From positions 62,001 through 126,000 of the forward strand of contig JACJWZ010000002.1 in NCBI GenBank assembly GCA_020636895.1: a DNA stretch of 64,000 nucleotides, written 5' to 3'. Both the position numbers and the translations under genes were made by a program. The notes below the pieces were generated by a model that searched no databases, had not been told where the DNA came from, and worked only from the letters and a program-made list of their open reading frames with translations. Numbering within the stretch: the first letter of the stretch is position 1; the number at the start of each line of letters is the position of its first letter. Below are positions 33,951-41,119 of the stretch, in pieces. The DNA is from Thermoleophilales bacterium. GTDB lineage: Bacteria > Actinomycetota > Thermoleophilia > Solirubrobacterales > 70-9.

Positions 33951-35288
33951 TTACGAGCGCCGCACCACCGGATGCGAGCCGGTCTCCGGCGCTGAGTGCT
34001 CCCCGCGCCGCCGCACGATCCTGACGGGCCGCGGTCGGCGCTCGCTGATCCGCTCCCGGAAGGCGGCGACGGTCTCGGTGACCGCGGGACGGCGCTCGCT
34101 CCACAGCAGCGCTGCCGCCGCCGCGACCGCGAGGGCTGCGACACCGGCGAGGACCAGTGGGGCCCGCGGGCCGACGCTCTCCCCCAGCCAGCCGGCGAGC
34201 GGGCCGCCGAGCGGCGTGGATCCGAGGAAGACGATCGAGTAGAGCGCCATGACGCGGCCGCGCATGTCGGGCGCGGCGGCGAGCTGCAGGCCGGAGTTGA
34301 TCCCGGCGGCGAAGGTGACCGAGCAGAGGCCGAGGACGGCGAGCGCGAGCATCTCGAGGGCGAGCGTCGGCGCGGCGGCCGCGAGCAGTGCCGCGAGTCC
34401 GAAGCCCGCCGCGGCGCCCGCGATCAGCGCCTTCGATGCCCGGTTGCGGGCGCCGAAGATCACCGCGCCAGCGATCGAGCCGATGCCCATCGCGATCATC
34501 AGCAGCGAGTAGGCGGCGACGTTGCCGTCGAAGGAGCGCTCGGCGAGGATCGGGATGATCACCTGGAAGTTGAAGCCGAGGGTGCCGAGGACCGCCATCA
34601 GCGCCAGAGGGACGCTGAGATCGCGGCTCCCGGCGACGTAGCGGATCGCCTCGCGGACGCCGCCGCGGGTGCGCTTCGGCTCGGGCCTGGAGAGCTTGCT
34701 CGGGTCCATCATCCAGAGCGCCACGAGCATCGCGACGAAGCTGAGCGCATTCAGCGCGAACACCGGGCTCACTCCCCAGAGGGCGATGATCACGCCGGCG
34801 ATCGCCGGGCCGGTGATCCTGGCGGAGTGGACGAGGACGCTGTTGAGGCCGACGGCGTTGACGACGCGGTCCGGGCCGACGATCTCGATCACGAAGGCCT
34901 GGCGGGCGGGGTTGTCGACGCTGAGGACCAGGCCACGGAGCCCGATCACCACGAGGACCATCCACGCCTGGGCGGCTCCCGATGCGACGAGAGCGAACAG
35001 CAGCAGCGCCGGGATGGCCATGCCGGTCTGGCTGACCATCAGCAGCTTGCGCTTGTCGAAGCGGTCGGCGAGCGCCCCGCCGAGGGCGCCGAAGAGCAGG
35101 ATCCCGGTGAACTGGAGGGCTGTCGCCAGGCCCACGTAGATGCCGGAGTCGGTGAGCGTGAGGATCAGCCAGAGCTCGGCGACGATCTGCATCCAGTTGC
35201 CGGCCAGCGAGACGACCTGTCCCGTGAAGTACAGGCGGTAGTTGCGGAGCTGAAGCGAGGAGAAGCTGCGGCGGAGGGCGGCGCTCAA
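33951..35288 (-). CDS. MFS efflux transporter (EntS/DHA3-like)
   Basis: 445 residues with about 12 hydrophobic helices. The loop after helix 2 carries the MFS motif ALADRFDKRKLL, and the central loop is short and basic (KRTRGGVREAIRYVAG). The N-terminal FRNYRLYF-like sequence (LQLRNYRLYFTGQ) is typical of the MFS_3/EntS group that exports siderophores and drugs. The likely start is TTG 35288, overlapping the MarR stop in a TTGA junction, so it is coupled to the regulator. The exported compound is unknown, but MarR control suggests a small aromatic or antibiotic-like molecule. It is third in this window among genes with a well-supported TTG start. Confidence 0.87.
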   Translation of the reverse strand: MSAALRRSFSSLQLRNYRLYFTGQVVSLAGNWMQIVAELWLILTLTDSGIYVGLATALQFTGILLFGALGGALADRFDKRKLLMVSQTGMAIPALLLFALVASGAAQAWMVLVVIGLRGLVLSVDNPARQAFVIEIVGPDRVVNAVGLNSVLVHSARITGPAIAGVIIALWGVSPVFALNALSFVAMLVALWMMDPSKLSRPEPKRTRGGVREAIRYVAGSRDLSVPLALMAVLGTLGFNFQVIIPILAERSFDGNVAAYSLLMIAMGIGSIAGAVIFGARNRASKALIAGAAAGFGLAALLAAAAPTLALEMLALAVLGLCSVTFAAGINSGLQLAAAPDMRGRVMALYSIVFLGSTPLGGPLAGWLGESVGPRAPLVLAGVAALAVAAAAALLWSERRPAVTETVAAFRERISERRPRPVRIVRRRGEHSAPETGSHPVVRRS

Positions 35289-35761
35289 CGACTGTCCTCC
35301 TCGAGCACCCGCTCGAGGATCTCCGCGGCGCGCTCGAGCGCTGCCACGTCGTCGTCGGAGAGGTCCTTCATGCGCTTCGCCAGGTAGGCGTTCTTGCGGC
35401 CACGCAGGTGCTTGAGCATCGCCTTGCCCTCGGGCGTCGTGCTGACGATCGAGCAGCGGCCGTCCGTCGGGTCCGCCGCGCGGGTGACCAGGCCCTTGTC
35501 GCTGAGGCCGGCGAGCAGGCGCGTCGCGGTCGGGCGCTGGATGTGCTCGGCCTTCGCGAGCTCGCTCGGCGTCAGGGGTCCGTGGCGGTCGATGCTGGCG
35601 AGGGCCGACAGCGATGCCGGCCCGAGCTCGGGGTTCGCCTCCTGGCGCATCCGCCGTGCCGTGCGGGTGATCGCAAGGCGGAGCCGCGAGGCTCGCTCGG
35701 TGAGGCCCGGCGTGGACCCGGCCTTGGTGGCGGATGTGGATGTGGTGGCTGGTGCGTTCAT
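35285..35761 (-). CDS. MarR-family transcriptional regulator
   Basis: 158 residues. The winged-helix region covers about 50-115: ALASIDRHGPLTPSELAKAE, then the recognition helix (RPTATRLLAGLSDKGLVTR) and the wing with the typical DPTDGRCS. Helices at both ends form the dimer interface. It is the first gene of an operon with the MFS transporter (4-bp overlap), a standard arrangement where the regulator represses its own operon and is released by the exported compound. A strong promoter with overlapping palindromes lies just upstream, supporting autorepression. Confidence 0.9.
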   Translation of the reverse strand: MNAPATTSTSATKAGSTPGLTERASRLRLAITRTARRMRQEANPELGPASLSALASIDRHGPLTPSELAKAEHIQRPTATRLLAGLSDKGLVTRAADPTDGRCSIVSTTPEGKAMLKHLRGRKNAYLAKRMKDLSDDDVAALERAAEILERVLEEDSR

Positions 35762-35764
35762 TGG

Positions 35765-35782
35765 TTAGTGCTGCTAATTAGC
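35765..35782. promoter_or_regulatory. Candidate MarR operator
   Basis: GCTAATTAGC (35773-35782) is a perfect palindrome overlapping the -10 box and start of transcription; TTAG-N5-CTAA (35765-35777) is a second, overlapping inverted repeat. Confidence 0.6.
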
Positions 35783-35808
35783 CTAGCGAATTACTATTCG
35801 AATGTCAA
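35780..35808 (-). promoter_or_regulatory. Sigma70-type promoter of the marR-MFS operon
   Basis: On the minus strand a -35 TTGACA (35803-35808) and a -10 TAGGCT (35780-35785) are separated by exactly 17 bp. Transcription would start about 13 bases before ATG 35761. Confidence 0.75.
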
Positions 35809-35847
35809 GCGAGGGGCGACCACGCGGATCGCGGGGTTATGTGTGGC

Positions 35848-36213
35848 ATGACCGATCGCTCGCATATCCGGGGGGCCTTCGTCTCGGCATCGGCTGTGAC
35901 TGCCGCGGCGCTCTCCAGCTTGGTCATGGGCACTCCGAGTTCAATGCCTGAAATTGCGCTTGGAAGCCCGCTGCTGCTTCACGTCGAACGTGCGGCGGGA
36001 GTCCTCGCCCTCCTCGGGATGACTCTGGTCATCACCTGGAGGGCAACTCGCGGCCAGCTGCCCGTCCGGTTCGCAAATGTCGAGTACGAGTCCGCCTTGG
36101 CGGAAGAGCACGACGGCCAGATCGCAAACCTCGATCAACGCGTGACCGTCCTTGAGATCGCAGCTCGTCTTCGCGGCCCGGATGGCCTTGAGGACGGCGA
36201 TGACGGAGCGTAA
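35848..36213 (+). CDS. Small membrane protein of unknown function
   Basis: 121 residues from ATG 35848 (GTG or ATG choices just upstream add only three residues). Two hydrophobic segments (about 10-30 and 45-65) are followed by a soluble, acidic C-terminal helix (EEHDGQIANLDQRVTVLEIAA) with heptad spacing, perhaps a short coiled coil. The protein has no known domain. Codon use is less GC-biased than in most neighbours. It overlaps the next small gene, so the two are likely co-translated. Confidence 0.55.
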   Translation: MTDRSHIRGAFVSASAVTAAALSSLVMGTPSSMPEIALGSPLLLHVERAAGVLALLGMTLVITWRATRGQLPVRFANVEYESALAEEHDGQIANLDQRVTVLEIAARLRGPDGLEDGDDGA

Positions 36214-36400
36214 GGTGCCACCGATGGAAGAACGCACTTCCGAAACGCCCTCGGACGAACCGGAGTTGGAGCGCGCGAGGGAGCGGGTACTCGAACGACA
36301 CCGCAAGCGCCTTCCGCAGCTCGATCGCGAGTTTCGGGAGTCCAGGCAGCGGGTTGAGAGACTCAGGCGCAGGCGCGGCTGGGGGAGCGAGGCGGGCTAA
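36200..36400 (+). CDS. Small highly charged helical protein
   Basis: 66 residues from ATG 36200, overlapping the previous gene by 14 bp in another frame. It is almost entirely Arg/Glu-rich (ERARERVLERHRKRLPQLDREF), predicted all-helix, without hydrophobic segments. It may be a partner of the preceding membrane protein. The evidence for a real gene is only length, overlap and composition. Confidence 0.4.
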   Translation: MTERKVPPMEERTSETPSDEPELERARERVLERHRKRLPQLDREFRESRQRVERLRRRRGWGSEAG

Positions 36401-37003
36401 CCGTTGACGTGAGGACCCGGGTGACGTCACGGCGCCTGCTCCCGGGGTAGCGCCCGGTCGCTCGGCGGAGGCGGCAGGCTGCCTCTGATGCCGGCGGCGC
36501 GAGGGGGTTGAGGTCTCGCAACCGCAGGGCGGAAGGTAGGCCCGCGGGCGGACGGCAAGTGTGCGGGACCCACGGGGCCGGGGACCTGGAAGCGGGAGGC
36601 GAGGATGCGGCCGTCAGTCGGGGTCGGCGAGCTCACGCTTGCGTTCGCCGGCATTTCCGCCTCGGCCCTGCGCCGCTCCGGCGGACCCCTTCGCCTTCTC
36701 GCGAGCCTTTCGGAACGCGAAAGAGAACGAAAGAGCGGTACAGGGCGCCTCGTCTGGCCTGCCTCGCGCGTAGCCTTCGCGCGTTCAAAGCCTTTCGAGG
36801 CGGCTAGTGAGAGCCTCTCTCCCCTTGGCTTCCGGGGAGTTCCTCTCTCTCCTGTACCGCGGTTCGGAACTTACGCCCCCGCTCAGCTCGTTGCAAACCG
36901 CATTCACGCGTTTTGCGGAAAAAAGGCTGTGAAAGTCTCCCGGAACGGCCCGCTCCGGACCGGAAACAGGCTGAAACGCGCCTGAAAGTGCGCTGAGCGG
37001 ACC
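36401..37003. other. Gene-free 600-bp stretch with inverted repeats
   Basis: No convincing coding frame was found; the open frames here are short and not protein-like in composition. It contains the 10-bp palindrome GTGACGTCAC (36421-36430), a hairpin CTTTCG-GAACG-CGAAAG (36707-36723) and a long-range inverted repeat: GCGGTACAGG (36735-36744) pairs with CCTGTACCGC (36851-36860) around about 106 bases that hold further stems. A six-A run lies at 36919-36925. It may encode a structured RNA, or hold ends and starts of the flanking transcripts. Confidence 0.4.
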
Positions 37004-37315
37004 CTAGAACGGCTCCGCCGAGGGCGCCCCGGGCTCGCCGGGAGGCGCTGCGGGCGCGGTCTCCGCGGCTCCCTCGGCCCCAGCCCCGGCCGGGGCCGCC
37101 TCGAGCTTGCGGACGAGATCATCGAGGTCGAGGCGCTGCAGCTCACCAGACACCGCGTCGAGCTCGCCCTTGCAGTACTCGACCATGACCTTGCCCTCGC
37201 GGCAGAGCTCGAGCGTCTCGCGCAGCTCGGCCTGGCCGGAGTCGAGACGCAGGATGATCTCCTCGAGCCGCTCGATCGCGGCCTCGTAGCTCTCCGGTGT
37301 CTGGATCTCGGTCAT
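37004..37315 (-). CDS. xseB: Exodeoxyribonuclease VII small subunit
   Basis: 103 residues from ATG 37315. The N-terminal 70 residues have the XseB pattern SYEAAIERLEEIILRLDSGQ, then LRETLELCREGKVMVEYC, which form the helical hairpin that binds XseA. A 35-residue Ala/Pro/Gly-rich tail is extra compared with typical subunits of about 70-80 residues. It follows xseA by 31 bp on the same strand. Upstream in-frame codons (to 37390) overlap xseA and are not used. The enzyme degrades single-stranded DNA from both ends in repair. Confidence 0.9.
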   Translation of the reverse strand: MTEIQTPESYEAAIERLEEIILRLDSGQAELRETLELCREGKVMVEYCKGELDAVSGELQRLDLDDLVRKLEAAPAGAGAEGAAETAPAAPPGEPGAPSAEPF

Positions 37316-37346
37316 CGCTTCGGTCGCTTTCCGTGGTTGCGGTCGC

Positions 37347-38840
37347 TCAGTCGCCCTGCTCGGGTCGGTCTCGCACGTCCGCCTCGACATGATCGTCGCT
37401 GAAGCGGACGCGCACCCGTCCCTCGCGCCTGGCGCGCTCGGCGGTGGTGATCACGTCGGCGCCCGCGTCCTCGCCGGAGCCGCCGCCGACCGACTCGACG
37501 ATCGCGTAGCCCCGCTCGAGCACGCGCTCCGGCTCGAGAGCGGCGAGCGTCTGCGCGAGCCGGTCGAGCTCGGCTCCACGCTCGGTCGCGGCGGCGTCCC
37601 GGTGGCGGCGCAGGGAGGCCGCCCGGCCGCCCAGCTCCCGGCGCGCGCTCGTCCCGGAGTGCAGCGCCGCGTCCCGCTTGCGTCCCAGAACGAGCGCTCG
37701 GCGCGAGGAGTCGGCGGTGCGGTCCTCGATCGCGCGGCGGGCGGAGGCGCGGATCTCGCGGATCATCTGGTGCAGCCGGCGGCGCTGGCCCTCCGTGTGG
37801 TGGCCGAGCGCGCGGGCGAAACCCGCGAGCCGGCGGGCGCGATCGGGGGCGGCACCGGCGCCGTGGCGGGAGAGCCTGGCGCCGGTCTCGCGGATCCGCG
37901 CGCGGGCGTCGCCGACGTTGACTCGCACGGCCTCCTCGGTCGCGTGGGTCGGGGTCGAGCAAGAGACGGCGGCGACGTCGTCGAGCAGCGTCCGGTCCGA
38001 CTCGTGGCCGACGGCGCTGATCACCGGCACGCGCAGGAGCGCCACCGTCCGGCACAGGTTCTCGTCGCAGAACGCCCAGAGGTCGGCCAGGCTCCCGCCT
38101 CCCCGCGCGATCAGGATCACCTCGACCGCGGCGATCCCGGCGAGATCGGCCACCGCGCGGGAGATCTGCGGCGCGGCGTGTCGGTCCTGGACCGGCGGGT
38201 GAGCGAAGACCGCGGCCCCGCGCCAGCCGCGGCGCTCGAGCCCGGCGAGGAGGTCGGCCTCAGCCGCCGAGCCGCGACCGGTGACGATCCCGATCGTGCG
38301 CGGCAGCCCGGGGCGTGGGAGGCGGCGCTGCAGCTCGAACAGGCCCTCGCCCTCGAGCCGGCGGCGCAGCTCGGCGAGCTGGGCGAGAAGGTCGCCCTCG
38401 CCCGCCGGGCGCAGGTCGGTGCAGCGGAAGGAGAAGCGCGGGGACGCGGTGGCGCTACCGGCGTAGAAGTCCGGGCCGCCGGTGACGATGACCTCCGTCC
38501 CGTCGCTGACCGCGCCGTCGGGCAAGTCGAGCCGGTCCCAGTCGGTCCGCCACATCGCGCAGGGGACCGCGCCCTGCGAGTCCCGCAGCTCGAAGTAGAC
38601 GCTCTTGCGGGAGATGCCGAGGCCGGTGACCTCACCGATCAGCTTCAGCCGCGGTCGCCGCCGCAGGTAGCCACTGAACTCGCGGGCGTAGCGCCCGACC
38701 GCGAACGGACCCTTGATGCCGTCGTCGGGCTCGGCCGCCGGAGGCGCCCCGGCCGCCGTCTCGGCCATCTCACCACCTTGTCCGGGCACCTCGAGCGGCG
38801 CCTGGGCGCTCGCGAATCCCTCCAGAGGCTGGTCGGCCAT
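37347..38840 (-). CDS. xseA: Exodeoxyribonuclease VII large subunit
   Basis: 497 residues. An N-terminal OB-fold (residues of roughly 50-150) is followed by the catalytic exonuclease domain: GIVTGRGSAAEADLL, then VEVILIARGGGSLADLWAF, then VISAVGHESDRTLLD and the STPTHATEEAV motif, all XseA hallmarks. The long Arg-rich helical region (300-420) binds the small subunits. The first 45 residues are a Pro/Ala-rich leader not found in most homologues. It is the upstream gene of the xseA-xseB operon. Confidence 0.93.
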   Translation of the reverse strand: MADQPLEGFASAQAPLEVPGQGGEMAETAAGAPPAAEPDDGIKGPFAVGRYAREFSGYLRRRPRLKLIGEVTGLGISRKSVYFELRDSQGAVPCAMWRTDWDRLDLPDGAVSDGTEVIVTGGPDFYAGSATASPRFSFRCTDLRPAGEGDLLAQLAELRRRLEGEGLFELQRRLPRPGLPRTIGIVTGRGSAAEADLLAGLERRGWRGAAVFAHPPVQDRHAAPQISRAVADLAGIAAVEVILIARGGGSLADLWAFCDENLCRTVALLRVPVISAVGHESDRTLLDDVAAVSCSTPTHATEEAVRVNVGDARARIRETGARLSRHGAGAAPDRARRLAGFARALGHHTEGQRRRLHQMIREIRASARRAIEDRTADSSRRALVLGRKRDAALHSGTSARRELGGRAASLRRHRDAAATERGAELDRLAQTLAALEPERVLERGYAIVESVGGGSGEDAGADVITTAERARREGRVRVRFSDDHVEADVRDRPEQGD

Positions 38841-39033
38841 CGCCGCTCAGGATCGCAGGCGCGCCCGTCGTGCCCATCGCGCCCGTCGTGCCCGTCCGCG
38901 GCGCAATCGTCGCATCGGTGGCCGTCGACTTGACCGAGGCGCGAGCATGTGCGGCGCGCCCGCCGGGTAAGGCGAGCAGCAGACCGCAGACTGATCAGAG
39001 CGACACCAACCGAGGATCGAGGAGGAGAGACAG

Positions 39034-39462
39034 ATGGCGAGCACCAGCCACGTCCGCTGGGAGGGCACCGTTGCCGAGGGCAAGGGGCACATCGAGACCG
39101 GAACCGGCACCGTCGACGCCGACTACACGGCGGCGGGCCGCTTCGGCGACGGCGGCGGCACCAACCCGGAGGAGCTGATGGCCGCCTCGCACGCGGCGTG
39201 CTTCTCGATGGCGCTGACCCTGATCCTCGAGAACGGCGGCCACAAGCCCGAGAGCGTCGACACCGACGCGAAGGTCTACCTGAAGAAGGATGGGGAGGGC
39301 TTCACGATCCACAAGATCGACCTCGCGACCGTCGGCACCGTTCCCGGCATCGACGAGGCAGCTTTCGTCGAGGCCGCCGAGACCGCCAAGGCCGTCTGCC
39401 CCGTCTCGAAGGCGCTCGCCGGCGTCGGGGAGATCACGCTGGAGGCGAAGCTGGCCGGCTGA
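39034..39462 (+). CDS. OsmC-family peroxiredoxin
   Basis: 142 residues. The two redox cysteines are C56 (SHAACFSMAL) and C122 (KAVCPVSKAL), at the positions of OsmC/Ohr hydroperoxide reductases. E47 and the preceding NPEEL are also conserved. It reduces organic hydroperoxides in the cytoplasm, using thiol or lipoyl donors. GGAGGAGAG lies about five bases before ATG 39034, an unusually good ribosome site for this window. It is the first gene after the divergent xseA and is not clearly in an operon. Confidence 0.9.
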   Translation: MASTSHVRWEGTVAEGKGHIETGTGTVDADYTAAGRFGDGGGTNPEELMAASHAACFSMALTLILENGGHKPESVDTDAKVYLKKDGEGFTIHKIDLATVGTVPGIDEAAFVEAAETAKAVCPVSKALAGVGEITLEAKLAG

Positions 39463-39497
39463 GCGGGGCGGCGTCGGGTCAGCGCGCCGTGAGCCGC

Positions 39498-39503
39498 TAG
39501 GTT
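39498..39503 (+). promoter_or_regulatory. -10 box, leaderless layout
   Basis: TAGGTT ends seven bases before GTG 39511 of the thioesterase gene. No Shine-Dalgarno sequence. Confidence 0.5.
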
Positions 39504-39510
39504 CCGGCCC

Positions 39511-39963
39511 GTGAGCGACGACCGCGCAAGCGCCGAGGACCGCGGGTCCTACCCGCACCTCCTGACGATCCCGACCCGTTGGGCCGATAACGACATCTAC
39601 GGCCACGTCAACAACGTCGAGTACTACGCGTTCTTCGACACGGTCATCAACAAGTGGCTGATCGCGGAGGGAGGGCTCGACATCCACGCGAACGGCGCCG
39701 GCGACGCCATCGGCCTCTGCGTGGAGTCGCACTGCGCCTACCGCGACTCGTTCACCTTCCCCGAGGACGTCGAGGCGGGACTGCGGGTCGGCAAGCTCGG
39801 CAACTCCAGCGTCCGCTACGAGATCGGCCTGTTCGCGGTCGGCGCCCCCGAGCCGGCGGCGAGCGGCTGGTTCGTGCACGTCTTCGTCGACGCGGCGACG
39901 CGGCGACCCACCGCGATGCCGGAGCGCCTGCGGAGCTGCCTCGAGCGGTTGGTGGTCGCGTGA
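39511..39963 (+). CDS. 4HBT hot-dog thioesterase
   Basis: 150 residues. The signature RWADNDIYGHVNNVEYYAFFD contains the catalytic Asp (WADND) and HVNN helix start of 4-hydroxybenzoyl-CoA thioesterase/YbgC-like enzymes. It would hydrolyse an acyl-CoA or acyl-ACP. Translation begins at GTG 39511 by the -10 spacing. Its stop overlaps the alcohol dehydrogenase start in a GTGA junction, so both proteins are probably made at matched levels in one pathway. The natural acyl group is unknown. Confidence 0.88.
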   Translation: MSDDRASAEDRGSYPHLLTIPTRWADNDIYGHVNNVEYYAFFDTVINKWLIAEGGLDIHANGAGDAIGLCVESHCAYRDSFTFPEDVEAGLRVGKLGNSSVRYEIGLFAVGAPEPAASGWFVHVFVDAATRRPTAMPERLRSCLERLVVA

Positions 39964-41111
39964 GGGTCCGCACCGCCGTGCTGCGCGAGATGGGAGCCGA
40001 GCGCCCCTACGCCGACTCGAAACCGCTCAGCGTCGAGGAGGTCGAGCTCGATCCGCCGGGTCCCGGTGAGCTGCTCGTCAAGGTCCGCGCCGCTGGACTC
40101 TGCCACTCCGACCTCTCGGTGATCGACGGCTCCCGCCCCCGGGTGATGCCGATGGCTCTCGGTCACGAGGCGGCCGGGGAGGTCGTCGAGGTCGGGCCGC
40201 GGCCATCCACCTTCAATCCCGGCGACCACGTCGTCCTCGCGTTCGTTCCAGCCTGCGGCGACTGCGAACCGTGCCGAGCCGGACGGGCGGCGCTGTGCGA
40301 GCCGGGAGCGGCCGCCAACCACGCCGGCACCCTGCTCAGCGGCGAAAGGCGCCTCCGCCTCCTGGGCGATGGCGACGGCGATGGCAACGGCGACGGCGAG
40401 CTCAACCACCACCTCGGTGTCTCCGCCTTCAGCGATCACATCGTCGTCTCCGAGCACTCCGCGGTGAGGGTCGATCCCGAGCTCCCCTTCGAGCTCGCGG
40501 CGCTCTTCGGCTGCGCCGTGCTCACCGGCGTCGGGGCCGCCGTCAACGCGGCTCGCGTGGAGCCCGGCCAGAGCGTCGTCGTCTTCGGGCTCGGCGGGGT
40601 CGGCCTCTCGGCGCTCCTCGGCGCCGTCCTGCAGGAGGCGGGGACGCTGATCGCCGTCGACGTCGTCGCCGAGAAGCTCGAGCTCGCCCGCGAGCTCGGC
40701 GCCACCCACGCCGTCCCCGCGGGACCCGAGGCGGTGGCCGAGATCCGGGAGATCACCGAGGGAGGCGCAGACCACGCGATCGAGACCGTCGGCAGCGCCA
40801 AGGTGCTGCACGACGCCTACGCGGCGACGCGGCGCGGAGGCGCCACGACCACCGTCGGCCTCCCCGATCCGAGCCAGATGCTGGAGATACCGGCGGTGAG
40901 CCTGGTCGCCGAGGAGCGAACGCTGCGCGGCTCCTACCTCGGCTCGAGCGTCCCGGCGCGCGACCTGCCGAAGTTCATCGAGCTGCACCGCGAGGGGAGG
41001 CTGCCCGTCGAGCGGCTGCTCACCCACCGCCTCTCCCTCGACGAGATCAACGAGGGCTTCGACCGGCTCGCGAGCGGCGAGGCGGTCCGTCAGGCCGTCA
41101 TCTTCGACTGA
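39960..41111 (+). CDS. Zinc-dependent alcohol dehydrogenase
   Basis: 383 residues from GTG 39960, overlapping the upstream thioesterase by four bases. MDR-type enzyme: catalytic zinc ligands C48 (AGLCHSD) and H69 (LGHEAAG), structural zinc C99, C102, C105 and C113 (ACGDCEPCR), and a Rossmann fold with GLGGVGLSALLGA and the VDVVAEK acid. It oxidises a primary or secondary alcohol with NAD(P). An insertion of Gly/Asp repeats (GDGDGDGNGDGE, near 135-147) is a local expansion of short repeats. The pairing with a thioesterase is of unknown meaning. Confidence 0.9.
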   Translation: MRVRTAVLREMGAERPYADSKPLSVEEVELDPPGPGELLVKVRAAGLCHSDLSVIDGSRPRVMPMALGHEAAGEVVEVGPRPSTFNPGDHVVLAFVPACGDCEPCRAGRAALCEPGAAANHAGTLLSGERRLRLLGDGDGDGNGDGELNHHLGVSAFSDHIVVSEHSAVRVDPELPFELAALFGCAVLTGVGAAVNAARVEPGQSVVVFGLGGVGLSALLGAVLQEAGTLIAVDVVAEKLELARELGATHAVPAGPEAVAEIREITEGGADHAIETVGSAKVLHDAYAATRRGGATTTVGLPDPSQMLEIPAVSLVAEERTLRGSYLGSSVPARDLPKFIELHREGRLPVERLLTHRLSLDEINEGFDRLASGEAVRQAVIFD

Positions 41112-41119
41112 CTCGCACG

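Noticed and set aside
36605..36985. A 126-codon open frame in the long gap
   Set aside because: Composition is not protein-like, no ribosome site or promoter fits, and it covers the inverted repeats better explained as RNA or intergenic structure.
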